This document shows, piece by piece, positions 31,259 through 38,320 of a stretch of DNA of 64,000 nt (the first letter of the stretch is position 1; each line of letters begins with the position of its first letter). Both the position numbers and the translations under genes were made by a program. Source of the stretch: Paragorgia papillata. Taxonomy: Eukaryota; Cnidaria; Anthozoa; Scleralcyonacea; Coralliidae. Below the pieces are notes generated by a model. The model was not told the DNA's origin and searched no databases. It saw only the letters and a list, made by a program, of their open reading frames with translations. Where the stretch lies: NCBI GenBank assembly GCA_035771165.1, contig JAWNZC010000216.1:2174501-2238500 (forward strand). Direction: 5' to 3'.

Positions 31259-34200
31259 CTGTTTTCTCTCAGACAAACAATATATATCCGTGAAGAAAAC
31301 ACTTGAGTTAATAGATCAGGTTGACGATAACAGACATCTGTGTTTATTATAATCAGAGTTGGGGCCATCAATATAGATATTATAATAGATATGTCTAGTT
31401 GTGTAGGCAGTGTTTTAGATAGAGCAAAGTGAAAAGATGGTAAACTGCTGAGAATAGTTTTAATAACGAAATACTGACGTTTCAAGCAGAGTTCTTCATC
31501 AGAGTAAAAAGTAAAGTGTTGTGTAGGCAGTGTTTTAGATAGAACAAAGTGAAAAGATGGTAAACTGCTGAGAATAGTTTTGATGACGAAATACTGACGT
31601 TTCAAGCAGAGCCCTTCATCAGAGTAAAAAATAGAGTGTTGCGTAGGCAGTGTTTTAGATAGAGCAAAGTGAAAAGGTGGTAAACTGCTGAGAATAGTTT
31701 TGACTACTTTGATGAAAGGGCTCTGCTCGAAACGTCAGTATTTCGTTATTAAAACTATTCTCAGCATTTTTCCACCTTTTCACTTTGCTCTATCTAAAAC
31801 ACTGCCTACACAGCACTCTACTTTTTACTCTGATGAAGGACTCTGCTTCCTCTCGACGATTGCTTCATTATACCAAACATATATTATGCCCTGTACACAC
31901 GTTTGCATAAACGTGAACAAAAAGATAGAACCCTTTACTGGCCACAGTTGCTTTTTGTCTACTTATTAATTTTACTGTGTCTAACACCAGACTATGTTAC
32001 TCTGTCTAACACCAGACTATGTTACTCTGTCTAACACCAGACTATTTTACTCTGTCTAACACCAGACTATTTTACTCTGTCTAACACCAGACTATTTTAC
32101 TCTGTCTAACACCAGACTATTTTACTGTGTCTAACACCAGACTATTTTACTCTGTCTAACACCAGACTATTTTACTCTGTCTAACACCAGACTATTTTAC
32201 TCTGTCTAACACCAGACTATTTTACTGTGTCTAACACCAGACTATTTTACTCTGTCTAACACCAGACTATTTTACTGTGTCTAACACCAGACTATTTTAC
32301 TGTGTCTAACACCAGACTATTTTATTCTGTCTAACACCAGACTATTTTACTTTGTCTAACACCAGACTATTTTACTCTGCCTAACACCAGACTATTTTAC
32401 TCTGTCTAACACCAGACTATTTTACTCTGTCTAACACCAGACTATTTTACTGTGTCTAACACCAGACTATTTTACTGTGTCTAACACCAGACTATTTTAC
32501 TCTGTCTAACACCAGACTATTTTACTCTGTCTAACACCAGACTATTTTATTCTGTCTAACACCAGACTATTTTACCACATTGACTATTGCTTATTTACTT
32601 GCTAGTTTGAACAACTACGAAAGCCAGAAGTTTGGTTGGATGCTGCTACACAGATCTTCTACTCCTTAAGTTTGTCGTTTGGGGGACTTATCGCCATGGC
32701 TAGTTATAACCCGGTGAAGAATGACTGCAAGAAGGATGCCATTATGATATCACTTATAAACTGTGGGACCTCTGTGTTTGCAAGCATTGTTGTGTTCAGT
32801 GTGTTGGGATTTAAGGTATGATTAACACTAACATAGTGAATGCTTCATCCATTCATCCTTCCTTCCTTGCTTCCTTCCTTCCTTCCTTCCTTCCTTCCTT
32901 CCTTCCTTCCTTCCTTCCTTCCTTCCTTCCTTCCTTCCTTCCTTCCTACCTTCCTACCTTCCTACTTTCCTTCCTTCCTTCCTTCCTTCCTTCCTTCCTT
33001 CCTTCCTTCCTTCCTTCCTTCCTTCCTTCCTTCCTTCCTTCCTTCCTTCCTTCCTTCCTTCCTTTCTTCCTTCCTACCTTCCTACTTTCCTACCTTCCTA
33101 CTTTCCTTCCTTCCTTCCTTCCTTCCTTCCTTCCTTCCTTCCTTCCTTCCTTCCTTCCTTCCTTCCTTCCTTCCTTCCTTCCTTCCTTCCTTCCTTCCTT
33201 CCTTCCTTCCTTCCTACCTACCTTCCTTCCTTCCTCCCTCTCTCCCTCCCTCCCTCCCTCCCTTCCCTCCTTCCTTCCTCCCTTTCTCCCTCCCTCCCTT
33301 CCTTCCCTCCTTCATTCCTCTCTCTCTCCTTCTCTCCTTCCCTTTGTCCCTTCCTCCCTCCCTCTCTCCCTTCCTTCTCTCCTTCATTCTCCTTTCCTCC
33401 CTCCCTTCCTCCCTCCTACCTTTCCTCCTTGACACAGTGTATCCAATCCATATTTTCTCTTTCCCTAATCTAGGCCAAGACTGCTCACAATGAGTGTTTA
33501 GATTTGGAGAAAAATGCGACCAACAAAACTTGCGAAAGTTTGGAGGTGTATCTGAGCGACGTAAGCATTGTGCTTCTAGACATAAATTTAACTCTTAAAT
33601 TAAGATTCAAAAACTCATTAATGATTCATGAGGAAAACACAAAGGAAATCAGTACCATGTCCGTGGTTTTATATCTGATAAAACGTCTTGACGTCAGAAA
33701 GAATACTAATGAACATACAATTTTATATAAAGAATACTAATGAACATACAATTTTATATAAAGAATACTAATGAACATAACATCCAATAGCGAATCGTTT
33801 TTGAAGCCATTTAAAACACTCGCATCACGTGTTTTATCAGATCTAAAACACTCAGACTGCGCCCTCGTGGTTTTAAATCTGATAAAACACTCATGCTCGT
33901 GTTTTAAGTGATAGTTAAAATATGAGCGGCCGATCTTTATGGGCATTTACAATGGCGAGCCGAATACTTATCAAATTCTAAGTGTAAATGATGAACCCTT
34001 TGTTTAAGAGTCGTAGGAAAGGTGAGATAAGATCATTTACAGTCAGAAAAAGCTCAATTTGAGGCACTAGTGCCTATTAACTTTGATAAAACCTTGATGT
34101 TTTATTAATCAATGTTTTATCCGTAGTTAAAGATGCTGATTAAACATTCATTTCTTTTGAATTTTGTTCATGAATTATTAATGAATTTGCATGATATGTA

Positions 34201-36000
34201 ATATATACAACATGAGCGGCCGTGTTGTATCGGATATACAAGCTCGAGCCGAAGGCGAGAGATTGTATATCTGATACAACACGGCCGCGAATGTTGTATA
34301 TTACTTAAGATACAAATGCATCTAAAGAACCATATTTACCAACTATTTTAGCGATATACTCTATTTTCGCCGTGAAAATCAAAGCTAAAGTTTAGGCAAA
34401 TCAGCAGGATTTTGTATCAGATATACAACCTCCTTCACGGTCATGATTTATTTTATGTTTTCTTCATGAATTATTAATGAGTATTTTAAATATTACTTAA
34501 ACTCTTAAATATATTATCCGTATGTAAAATACTGCCTACACTGTACTTTTTTCTTTTCTGTTAGGTAGCGCAAGGTACAGGATTGTCGTTCATCGCCTTC
34601 ACTGAAGCGATCACTAAAATGCCTGCACCTCAAGTGTGGTCTGTGTTGTTCTTTTGTATGTTACTCACTCTGGGATTGGGGAGTATGTTCGGTAACATTG
34701 CCGGAATCGCTACACCAATACTGGACATGAAGCTTGTAAATATAAAGAAAGAATATCTTACAGGTTAGTCCGTCATTCCTTTCTTTCTTCCTCCTTCCTT
34801 CCTTCCTTCCTTCCTTCCTTCCTTCCTTCCTCCTTTCCTTCCTTAGTTCCTTCCTTCCTTCCTTCCTTCCTTCCTTCCTTCCTTCCTTGCTTCCTCCTTT
34901 CCTTCCTTCCTTCCTTCCTTCCTTCCTTCCTTCCTTCCTTCCTCCTTTCCTTCCTTCCTCCCTCCCTTCCTTCCTTCCTCCCTCCCTCCTTCCCTCCCTT
35001 TCTTCCTTCCTTCCTTCCTTCCTCCTTTCCTTCCTTCCTTCCCTAGTTCCTCCCTCCTTCCCTCCCTCCCTCCTTCCTTCCTTCCTTCCTTCCTTCCTTC
35101 CTTCCTTCCTTCCTTCCTTCCCTAGTTCCTCCCTCCTTCCCTCCCTCCCTCCTTCCTTCCTTCCTTCCTTCCTTCCTTCCTTCCTTCCTTCCTTCCTTCG
35201 TTCGTTCGTTCGTTCGTTCCTTCCCTAGTTCCTTCCTTGCTTGGTTCCTCCCTAGCTGACTTGACCTCAGCTGCCCTCCGTCTCTTTCGTTATCCTTTTC
35301 TCCCCCCCCCCCCCTCCCCTCTCTCCTTTCCTTCGTTCCTTCCTTTCGTAACTAAATACCCTAGTTCTCTTCCATTTTCAGCAATCATAAGTATATTATC
35401 GTATTTGTTTGGTCTGGTGCTTTGTCAACACTCTGGTGAATATTGGCTTCAGTTGTTCGACTCTTATTCAATCAACTTGGCTCTCTTATATATCGGCTTC
35501 TTTCAGTTTGTCGGCATGAGCTATGTTTATGGAGCAGAGAGGTAAGGAAACACAGTTTAATTCATCGTTTGTTCATTCGTTCGTTCGTTTATTTATTTGT
35601 TCGTTCTTTCCTTTCTTTCTTCATTCCTGTTTTTATTCCTTCCTTCCTTCCTTCCTGCCTGCCTTTCTTTCTTTCTTTCTTCCTTTCTTTCTTCCTCCCT
35701 TCCTTCCTTCCTTCCTTCCTTCCTTCCTTCCTTCCTTCCTTCCTTCCTTCCTTCCTTCCTTCCTTCCTTCCTGGACATGAAGCTTGTAAATATAAAGAAA
35801 GAATATCTAACAGGTTAGTCCGTCATTCATTCATTCATTCCTTCCTTCCTTCCTTCCTTCCTTCCTTCCTTCCTTCCTTCCTTCCTTCCTTCCTTCCTTC
35901 CTTCCTTCCTTCCTTCCTTCCTTCCTGGACACGAAGCTTGTAAATATAAAGAAAGAATATCTAACAGGTTAGTCCGTCATTCCTTCCTTCCTTCCTTCCT

Positions 36001-36072
<72 letters not shown>

Positions 36073-38109
36073 TCCTTCTTTCCTTCCTTCCTTCCTTCCT
36101 TCCTTCCTTCCTTCCTTCCTTCCTTCCTTCCTTCCTTCCTTCCTTCCTTCCTTCCTTCCTTCCTTCCTTCCTTCCTTCCTTCCTTCCTTCCTTCCTTCCT
36201 TCCTTCCTTCCTTCCTTCCTGGACTTCCTTCCTGGAAAGAATATCTCCCTCCTTCACTCCCTCCTTCACTCCCTCCGTCCCTCTTTGCCTCCCTCCTCCC
36301 TCCCTTCTTCCTCCCTCTCCTTCCCTCGCTCCTTCCTACTTAAATACACTACTCAATAAACAATCTTTTAGATTCATCAATGACATCGAGTACATGACTG
36401 GCAGCAGACCAGGATGGTATTGGAAGATAACTTGGATGATTCTGGGACCATTGCTTGGTTTTGTCCTCTTCGTAGCTGGTCTGGTCGACATGGGCGTCAA
36501 AGGAATAGGATACACTGTTTGGAAGAGAGACGAGGCAAGTGGAATTTTCTTTAGAGCAAAGTGAACAGATGGTGAACTGCTGAGATTAGTTTCGATAACG
36601 AAATACTGACGTTTCAAGCAGAGCCCACAAATTACTCTGATGAAGGGCTCTGCTTGAAACGTCAGTATTTCGTTATTAAAACTATTCTCAACAGTTTACC
36701 ATCTTTTCACTTTGCTCTATCTAAGACACTGCCTACACAACACTCTACTTTTTACTCTGATGAAGGACTCTGCTTGAAACGCCAGTATTTCGTTATTAAA
36801 ACTATTCTCAACAGTTTACCATCTTTTCACTTTGCTCTATCTAAGACACTGCCTACACAACACTCTACTTTTTACTCTGATGAAGGGCTCTGCTTGAAAC
36901 GTCAGTATTTCGTTATTAAAACTATTCTCAACAGTTTACCATCTTTTCACTTTGCTCTATCTAAGACACTGCCTACACAAGACTCTACTTTTTACTCTGA
37001 TGAAGGACTCTGCTTGAAACGTCAGTATTTCGTTATTAAAACTATTCTCAACAGTTTACCATATTTTCACTTTGCTCTATCTAAGACACTGCCTACACAA
37101 CACTCTACTTTTTACTCTGATGAAGGATTCCGCTCGAAATGTCAGTATTTCGTTTTCTAAAATATCAGCAGTTCACCATCTTTAAAATTTTCTATACATC
37201 GTAACACACTGCCTACACAGCACTCTACTTTTATTATTATATTACTCCATGATTTAGTGTAATGAAGAACTTTGACTTGAAACGTCAAGTTAAAGGACTG
37301 TTTAACCCATTCCTGCCTGAGTTGGTCAAAAATGGTCCCTTTATTGTTTTACTCTGTCTAACACCAGATGATTTTACTCATCAAAGAGAGAACCCTCAGA
37401 CATCCTAGGCAGCATTGAGTTAACAAGTGATTAACCCATTCCTGCCTGAGCTGGTCAAAAATGGCCCCTTTACTGTTTTACTCTGTCTAACACCAGATGA
37501 TTTTACTCATCAAAGAGAGAACCCTCAGCCATCCTAGGCAGCAGTGAGTTAACAAGTGATTAACCCATTCCTGCCTGAGTTGACCAAAAATGATCCCTTT
37601 ATTGTTTTACTCTGTCTAACACCAGATGATTTTACTCATCAAAGAGAGAACCCTCAGACATCCTAGACAGCAATGAGTTAACAAGTGATTAACCCATTCC
37701 TGTCTGAGCTGGTCAAAAATGGTCCCTTTATTGTTTTACTCTGTCTAACACCAGATGATTTTACTCATCAAAGAGAGAACCCTCAGCCATCCTAGCCAGC
37801 AATGGTTAATAAACGAACAGGAGTGTTTAACAGCATTATAATTAACCAACTAAATTAGACTTGTATTTCTTTTAGGCCAAAACGGTTTCAGCCAAATTCC
37901 CTGGCTGGGGCAAAGCAATGGTAGTAATCCTCGTCATCCTTTCGCTCATTTGGATCCCCCTGGTGGCGCTCCTACGATTCTTCGGCTTATACAAGTACAA
38001 AGGCAGAGGGGGTGAAATTTCACCTAGATTCGACAAGTCTTCATCAAGACTATCATTGGCCAATAACGACGAGAAATCGCCTGTGAGTGATTTCAACAGC
38101 AAATTGTAA
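13047..38109 (+). CDS. SLC6A15/17-like: SLC6 amino-acid transporter, nine exons, about 637 aa
   Basis: Sodium-coupled plasma-membrane symporter, 12 helices. Coding exons read from splice sites and phase: 13047-13341, 23907-24361, 25496-25606, 32606-32815, 33474-33560, 34565-34763, 35382-35541, 36372-36534, 37876-38109. The sum is 1914 bases, in frame. TM1 shows [14 protein letters not shown] (residues 78-91). TM6 has [12 protein letters not shown], and TM8 has FIAFTEA and [12 protein letters not shown], with Gly where monoamine carriers have Asp. The WYRKALD and QHSG elements point to the SLC6A15-17 (B0AT2/NTT4) branch rather than glycine or GABA carriers; this is recall, not a search. The extracellular loop of exon 5 is short and has one NKT and one NAT glycosylation site. 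Intron 8 uses a GC donor (GCAAGT at 36535); the others are GT-AG. A 5' noncoding exon may exist upstream. Confidence 0.92.
13342..14245. other. SLC6 intron 1, start, without recognised elements
   Basis: Intronic sequence following the exon 1 donor GTAAGCC. It contains a short ATT repeat around 13,947-13,972 and no gene or window-wide repeat family that I can see. Confidence 0.5.
14246..15040. repeat. Family A 120-bp tandem array
   Basis: About five and a half head-to-tail copies of a 120-bp unit containing GTGTTGTGTAGGCAGTGTTT, AAGATGGTAAACTGCTGAGA and TACTGACGTTTCAAGCAGAG, ended by an inverted partial copy near 14,955-15,035. Copies differ at few sites. The 120-bp period is a multiple of three, so long open frames appear on the reverse strand by chance. 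Confidence 0.9.
15255..15826. repeat. Family A variant, 137-bp tandem array
   Basis: Four copies of a 137-bp variant that shares the head (GTGTTGTGTAGGCAGTGT) and tail (TACTGACGTTTCAAGCC, CTTCATCAGAGTAAA) motifs of family A but has a different middle. The last copy is interrupted by a 223-bp foldback element at 15,827; its remainder resumes at 16,050-16,100. Confidence 0.88.
15827..16049 (+). mobile_element. 223-bp foldback element, GCCCTAATC family, copy 1
   Basis: The ends are inverted repeats of about 40 bp starting GCCCTAATCAAACGAGAACG. It sits inside a family A unit. A second copy lies inverted at 16,846. No coding capacity, so a MITE-like non-autonomous element. Confidence 0.85.
16376..16800. 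mobile_element. 425-bp foldback element rich in TTCAACAT motifs
   Basis: Terminal inverted repeats begin AAGGCCTGGCCAAACGCTTT and end with its complement. The interior has many TTCAACATC/GATGTTGAA words in both orientations, so much of it can pair with itself. No coding capacity. Confidence 0.8.
16846..17067 (-). mobile_element. 222-bp foldback element, GCCCTAATC family, copy 2
   Basis: Same terminal repeats as the element at 15,827 and an interior matching it in the opposite orientation. The two copies could pair over their whole length. Confidence 0.85.
17130..17345. repeat. Three direct repeats of about 70 bp
   Basis: The words AGAGCAAGAACTAACAAA and TTTACAAACTCCAA followed by ACTAACTAACGACAGCTTG recur three times in SLC6 intron 1. 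From here to about 18,985 no gene or other family is recognised. Confidence 0.75.
18985..19325. repeat. Family B related elements, CTTTCCTGTCCGA subfamily
   Basis: Two full and one partial tandem copies of a unit beginning AACTCTTTCCTGTCCGAATT and ending TCGGACAGGAATGAGTT, which is its near complement. The interior has the CTAACGCCAGACGATTTTA core shared with all family B subfamilies. Confidence 0.8.
19590..19945. repeat. Foldback and short tandem repeats (TTTTCCCTCATCAACATGCA)
   Basis: AAGTAATAACATGACTT near 19,600 is complemented by AAGTCATGTTATTACTT near 19,690, and a GGAAAATTAGAAGAAGACAA unit is repeated just downstream. Intronic; no coding content recognised. Confidence 0.6.
20526..20797. 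mobile_element. 272-bp foldback element (AGACTGCAGAGTTGGGC ends)
   Basis: The 17-bp ends are perfect inverted repeats. The interior is richer in GC than the surroundings (several GGGGC words) and non-coding. A MITE-like insertion in SLC6 intron 1. Confidence 0.65.
20918..21150. repeat. Family B fragment with 25-bp core amplification
   Basis: Starts as a family B element (CCATTCCTGCCTGAGCTGGT) and then repeats TTTTACTCTGTCTAACACCAG units about seven times, some with small insertions. Confidence 0.8.
21525..22540. repeat. 122-bp tandem array ending in a tRNA-SINE-like unit
   Basis: Seven copies of a 122-bp unit (GGATAACTCTATCAGT, GAGGTCCAGTAAGG, TGTTACTACAG), then a longer last copy with GGAGTACCCGGAGGAAACC and, on the minus strand, a B-box-like GGGTTCGATTCC near 22,535. 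A single longer copy at 60,850 also has an A-box-like stretch on the minus strand. The unit therefore looks like an internally amplified tRNA-derived SINE. Confidence 0.75.
22548..22920 (-). repeat. Family A array, inverted orientation
   Basis: Three copies of the 120-bp unit in reverse orientation. Together with the following unique 300 bp and the CGTT/CCTT array it forms the left arm of a large inverted duplication around SLC6 exons 2 and 3. Confidence 0.9.
22906..23215 (+). repeat. Left arm of inverted duplication, unique part
   Basis: About 300 bases (for example CTAGTCATCTGAATAATTAT) that recur almost unchanged in reverse complement at 26,140-26,436. Few mismatches are visible, so the duplication is recent or under gene conversion. 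Confidence 0.9.
23205..23812 (+). repeat. CGTT/CCTT/CCCT microsatellite, SLC6 intron 1
   Basis: About 600 bases of pure tetranucleotide repeats: GTTC first, then TTCC and CTCC blocks. It ends about 95 bases before the exon 2 acceptor and is pyrimidine-rich on the SLC6 sense strand. Confidence 0.98.
24395..25388. mobile_element. Complex inverted-repeat element in SLC6 intron 2
   Basis: The sequences AATCTCGTTCCCAGAGCCCA near 24,512 and its complement near 25,350-25,375 form outer arms. ACGAGAGACTCTGGGATTAT (24,996) and its complement (25,318) form inner arms. Between them lie four tandem units containing AAGACTTTGATGAGCGCTGA. It looks like one or two nested non-autonomous DNA transposons. It fills most of the 1.1-kb intron. 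Confidence 0.65.
25640..25918 (+). repeat. Family A array, SLC6 intron 3 (short)
   Basis: Two and a third copies of the 120-bp unit. The last copy is broken within its GTTTCAAGCAG motif, where the GGAA microsatellite begins. Confidence 0.9.
25919..26150 (+). repeat. GGAA/GGAC/GAAC microsatellite
   Basis: About 230 bases of GGAA, then GGAC, then GAAC units. It is the inverted counterpart of the array at 23,205 and the only large tetranucleotide array that is purine-rich on the sense strand of its host gene. Confidence 0.97.
26140..26436 (-). repeat. Right arm of inverted duplication, unique part
   Basis: Reverse complement of 22,906-23,215 with few differences. Exons 2 and 3 of SLC6 lie between the two arms. 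Confidence 0.9.
26415..27505 (+). repeat. Family A array, nine copies
   Basis: Nine head-to-tail 120-bp units with few differences between copies. Lies in SLC6 intron 3, outside the right inverted-duplication arm, and is opposite in orientation to the array at 22,548. Confidence 0.93.
27660..28240. mobile_element. Probable non-autonomous element (GGGGCCGTTTACATGG)
   Basis: Starts AAGGGGCCGTTTACATGG, has a C-run at 27,710-27,727 and several AGGGTGACCCTACC words, and ends in GGGTGACCC-rich sequence. Related words make up the 50-bp satellite at 52,130. Exact ends uncertain. Confidence 0.5.
28339..29325 (-). CDS. Rhodopsin-like (class A) GPCR, single exon, 328 aa
   Basis: Seven hydrophobic helices. 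TM1 has the conserved Asn (IMNILLL, N49), TM2 the Asp (SLAMADT, D79), the TM3 end reads ERF (128-130, the DRY variant), and TM7 has NPLIY (288-292). The N-terminus has two likely N-glycosylation sites (NSS, NWS). Unusual points: no Cys at the top of TM3, so the canonical TM3-ECL2 disulfide is missing, and TM6 has FTVPY without the usual Trp. Absence of that disulfide occurs in the melanocortin/lysolipid/cannabinoid/adenosine cluster, but the ligand cannot be assigned. The gene lies antisense in SLC6 intron 3. The start chosen is the first ATG; upstream in-frame sequence has only a TTG. Fully intact. Confidence 0.9.
   Translation of the reverse strand: MAGLNNDFSFSNPNSSFNWSSDLLDFDPLPPNPFVITEIVLGSLALIMNILLLFILYKDPLKHFRNTTAVFITSLAMADTLTVTSMVLTKLLPLLVFPPPAGTEAVFGSLLTIGGQSSILVVTMFAFERFAAVTLPFRHRILVTSRRAFYANLGTWGLSILVDPVLYLLPDLRRYWMLIYAGEIVFLCLVTLFLYPIMLYKFNQEGKRWSVTTSGTSGSTGANRRPQIKKRLTITILLITIVLVIFTVPYVIFTIFTWATCTHCLLHPVFQELLVFYPLIYITYFAINPLIYAWRLPIYRHSLTMLLCRRQMRLRFRNQRRLNVGNIG
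29475..30135. repeat. 20-bp minisatellite upstream of the GPCR
   Basis: About 30 copies of CAAGATTTCTCGAAAACCTC in two blocks (29,480-29,620 and 29,760-30,130). Each block is followed by the same roughly 120-base sequence starting AGCGAATAAAGCGA, so the whole unit was duplicated. It lies 150 bases upstream of the GPCR start codon. Confidence 0.93.
30775..31070. mobile_element. 296-bp inverted-repeat element, copy 1
   Basis: Ends are inverted repeats beginning AGTCAATCGAGATATGGTCT. Interior has CCGTGCACCGTGCAC and TTTAGGTTTATTAATATTT. A second, nearly identical copy lies at 40,461-40,755. Confidence 0.88.
31171..31256. repeat. AT dinucleotide repeat
   Basis: About 43 uninterrupted TA units in SLC6 intron 3. 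Confidence 0.98.
31395..31850. repeat. Family A array, head-to-head
   Basis: Two and a half units in + orientation to about 31,700, then one and a quarter in reverse, giving a local palindrome. Confidence 0.9.
31970..32578 (+). repeat. 25-bp satellite, about 24 copies
   Basis: Unit TTTTACTCTGTCTAACACCAG plus ACTA, almost perfectly conserved. It equals the core of the family B element. It ends 27 bases before the acceptor of SLC6 exon 4. Confidence 0.95.
32845..33430 (+). repeat. CCTT microsatellite filling SLC6 intron 4
   Basis: Almost the entire 658-base intron is TTCC repeats with CTAC and CCCT variants. Pyrimidine-rich on the sense strand. Confidence 0.98.
33811..33906. repeat. Foldback of TAAAACACT words
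   Basis: TTAAAACACTCGCAT and GAGCATGAGTGTTTTATCAG-type words pair around a short GC-rich loop. Non-coding, in SLC6 intron 5. Confidence 0.65.
34199..34313. repeat. 115-bp near-perfect palindrome (GCGGCCGTGTTGTAT)
   Basis: GAGCGGCCGTGTTGTATC and GATACAACACGGCCGC pair, extended by TATATACAACAT/ATGTTGTATATTA. Short foldback element in SLC6 intron 5. Confidence 0.8.
34780..35235 (+). repeat. CCTT microsatellite in SLC6 intron 6
   Basis: TTCC repeats with CTCC and CTAG interruptions between exon 6 and exon 7. Pyrimidine-rich on the sense strand. Confidence 0.97.
35771..35829 (+). pseudogene. Duplicated 3' end of SLC6 exon 6 with its donor, copy 1
   Basis: Matches 34,721-34,779 (last 43 bases of exon 6 plus the GTTAGTCCGTCATTC donor region), with CTAACAG instead of CTTACAG. 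No acceptor precedes it except the TTCC tract, which lacks AG. Probably not used as an exon. Confidence 0.92.
35925..35983 (+). pseudogene. Duplicated 3' end of SLC6 exon 6 with its donor, copy 2
   Basis: Same segment as copy 1, sharing its T-to-A change and with one further change (GGACACGAAG). A third, more broken remnant (CTGGAAAGAATATCT) is at about 36,233-36,247. Confidence 0.92.
36550..37290. repeat. Family A array in SLC6 intron 8
   Basis: One + unit at 36,550-36,625, then four reverse 120-bp units, then a 137-bp-type partial unit. Starts about 16 bases after the GC donor of intron 8. Confidence 0.92.
37302..37815 (+). mobile_element. Family B TTAA elements, four tandem copies
   Basis: Each unit is 122 bp, from TTAACCCATTCCTGCCTGAG to the near complement CCTAGGCAGCAATGAGTTAA, separated by 7-bp spacers CAAGTGA (period 129). 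The TTAA tips and inverted ends suggest a MITE of the piggyBac type, here amplified in tandem. Confidence 0.85.
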
Positions 38110-38125
38110 AATAGTCCATTGAGAA

Positions 38126-38131
38126 AATAAA
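38126..38131 (+). terminator. Poly(A) signal of the SLC6 gene
   Basis: AATAAA 16 bases after the stop codon, within an A-rich stretch. Very short 3' UTR if used. Confidence 0.6.
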
Positions 38132-38320
38132 ATAATTTGATTCCAAATCTATCGCTTGTATTCCGAAGTCAATTTCTGTGAACTTTTACACTTCTCGAAC
38201 TCAAAAATATAAAAAAACAATCAATGTTTAATTAGTACTTAGAAACCGTAGGAATATCTCAGCCACGCCAAACATAGCGGATAAGGATGATATTAAGATT
38301 ATTAACAGTTCACAGCTCTT

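Larger units (their letters stand above)
35580..36330 (+). repeat. CCTT/CTTT microsatellite in SLC6 intron 7
   Basis: Long TTCC and TTTC arrays interrupted by two copies of the 3' end of exon 6. Pyrimidine-rich on the sense strand. Confidence 0.97.

Noticed and set aside
31970..32578. CRISPR-like array
   Set aside because: Units are directly adjacent without unique spacers and the locus is in a eukaryotic intron; it is a satellite. The 50-bp array at 52,130 was rejected for the same reason.
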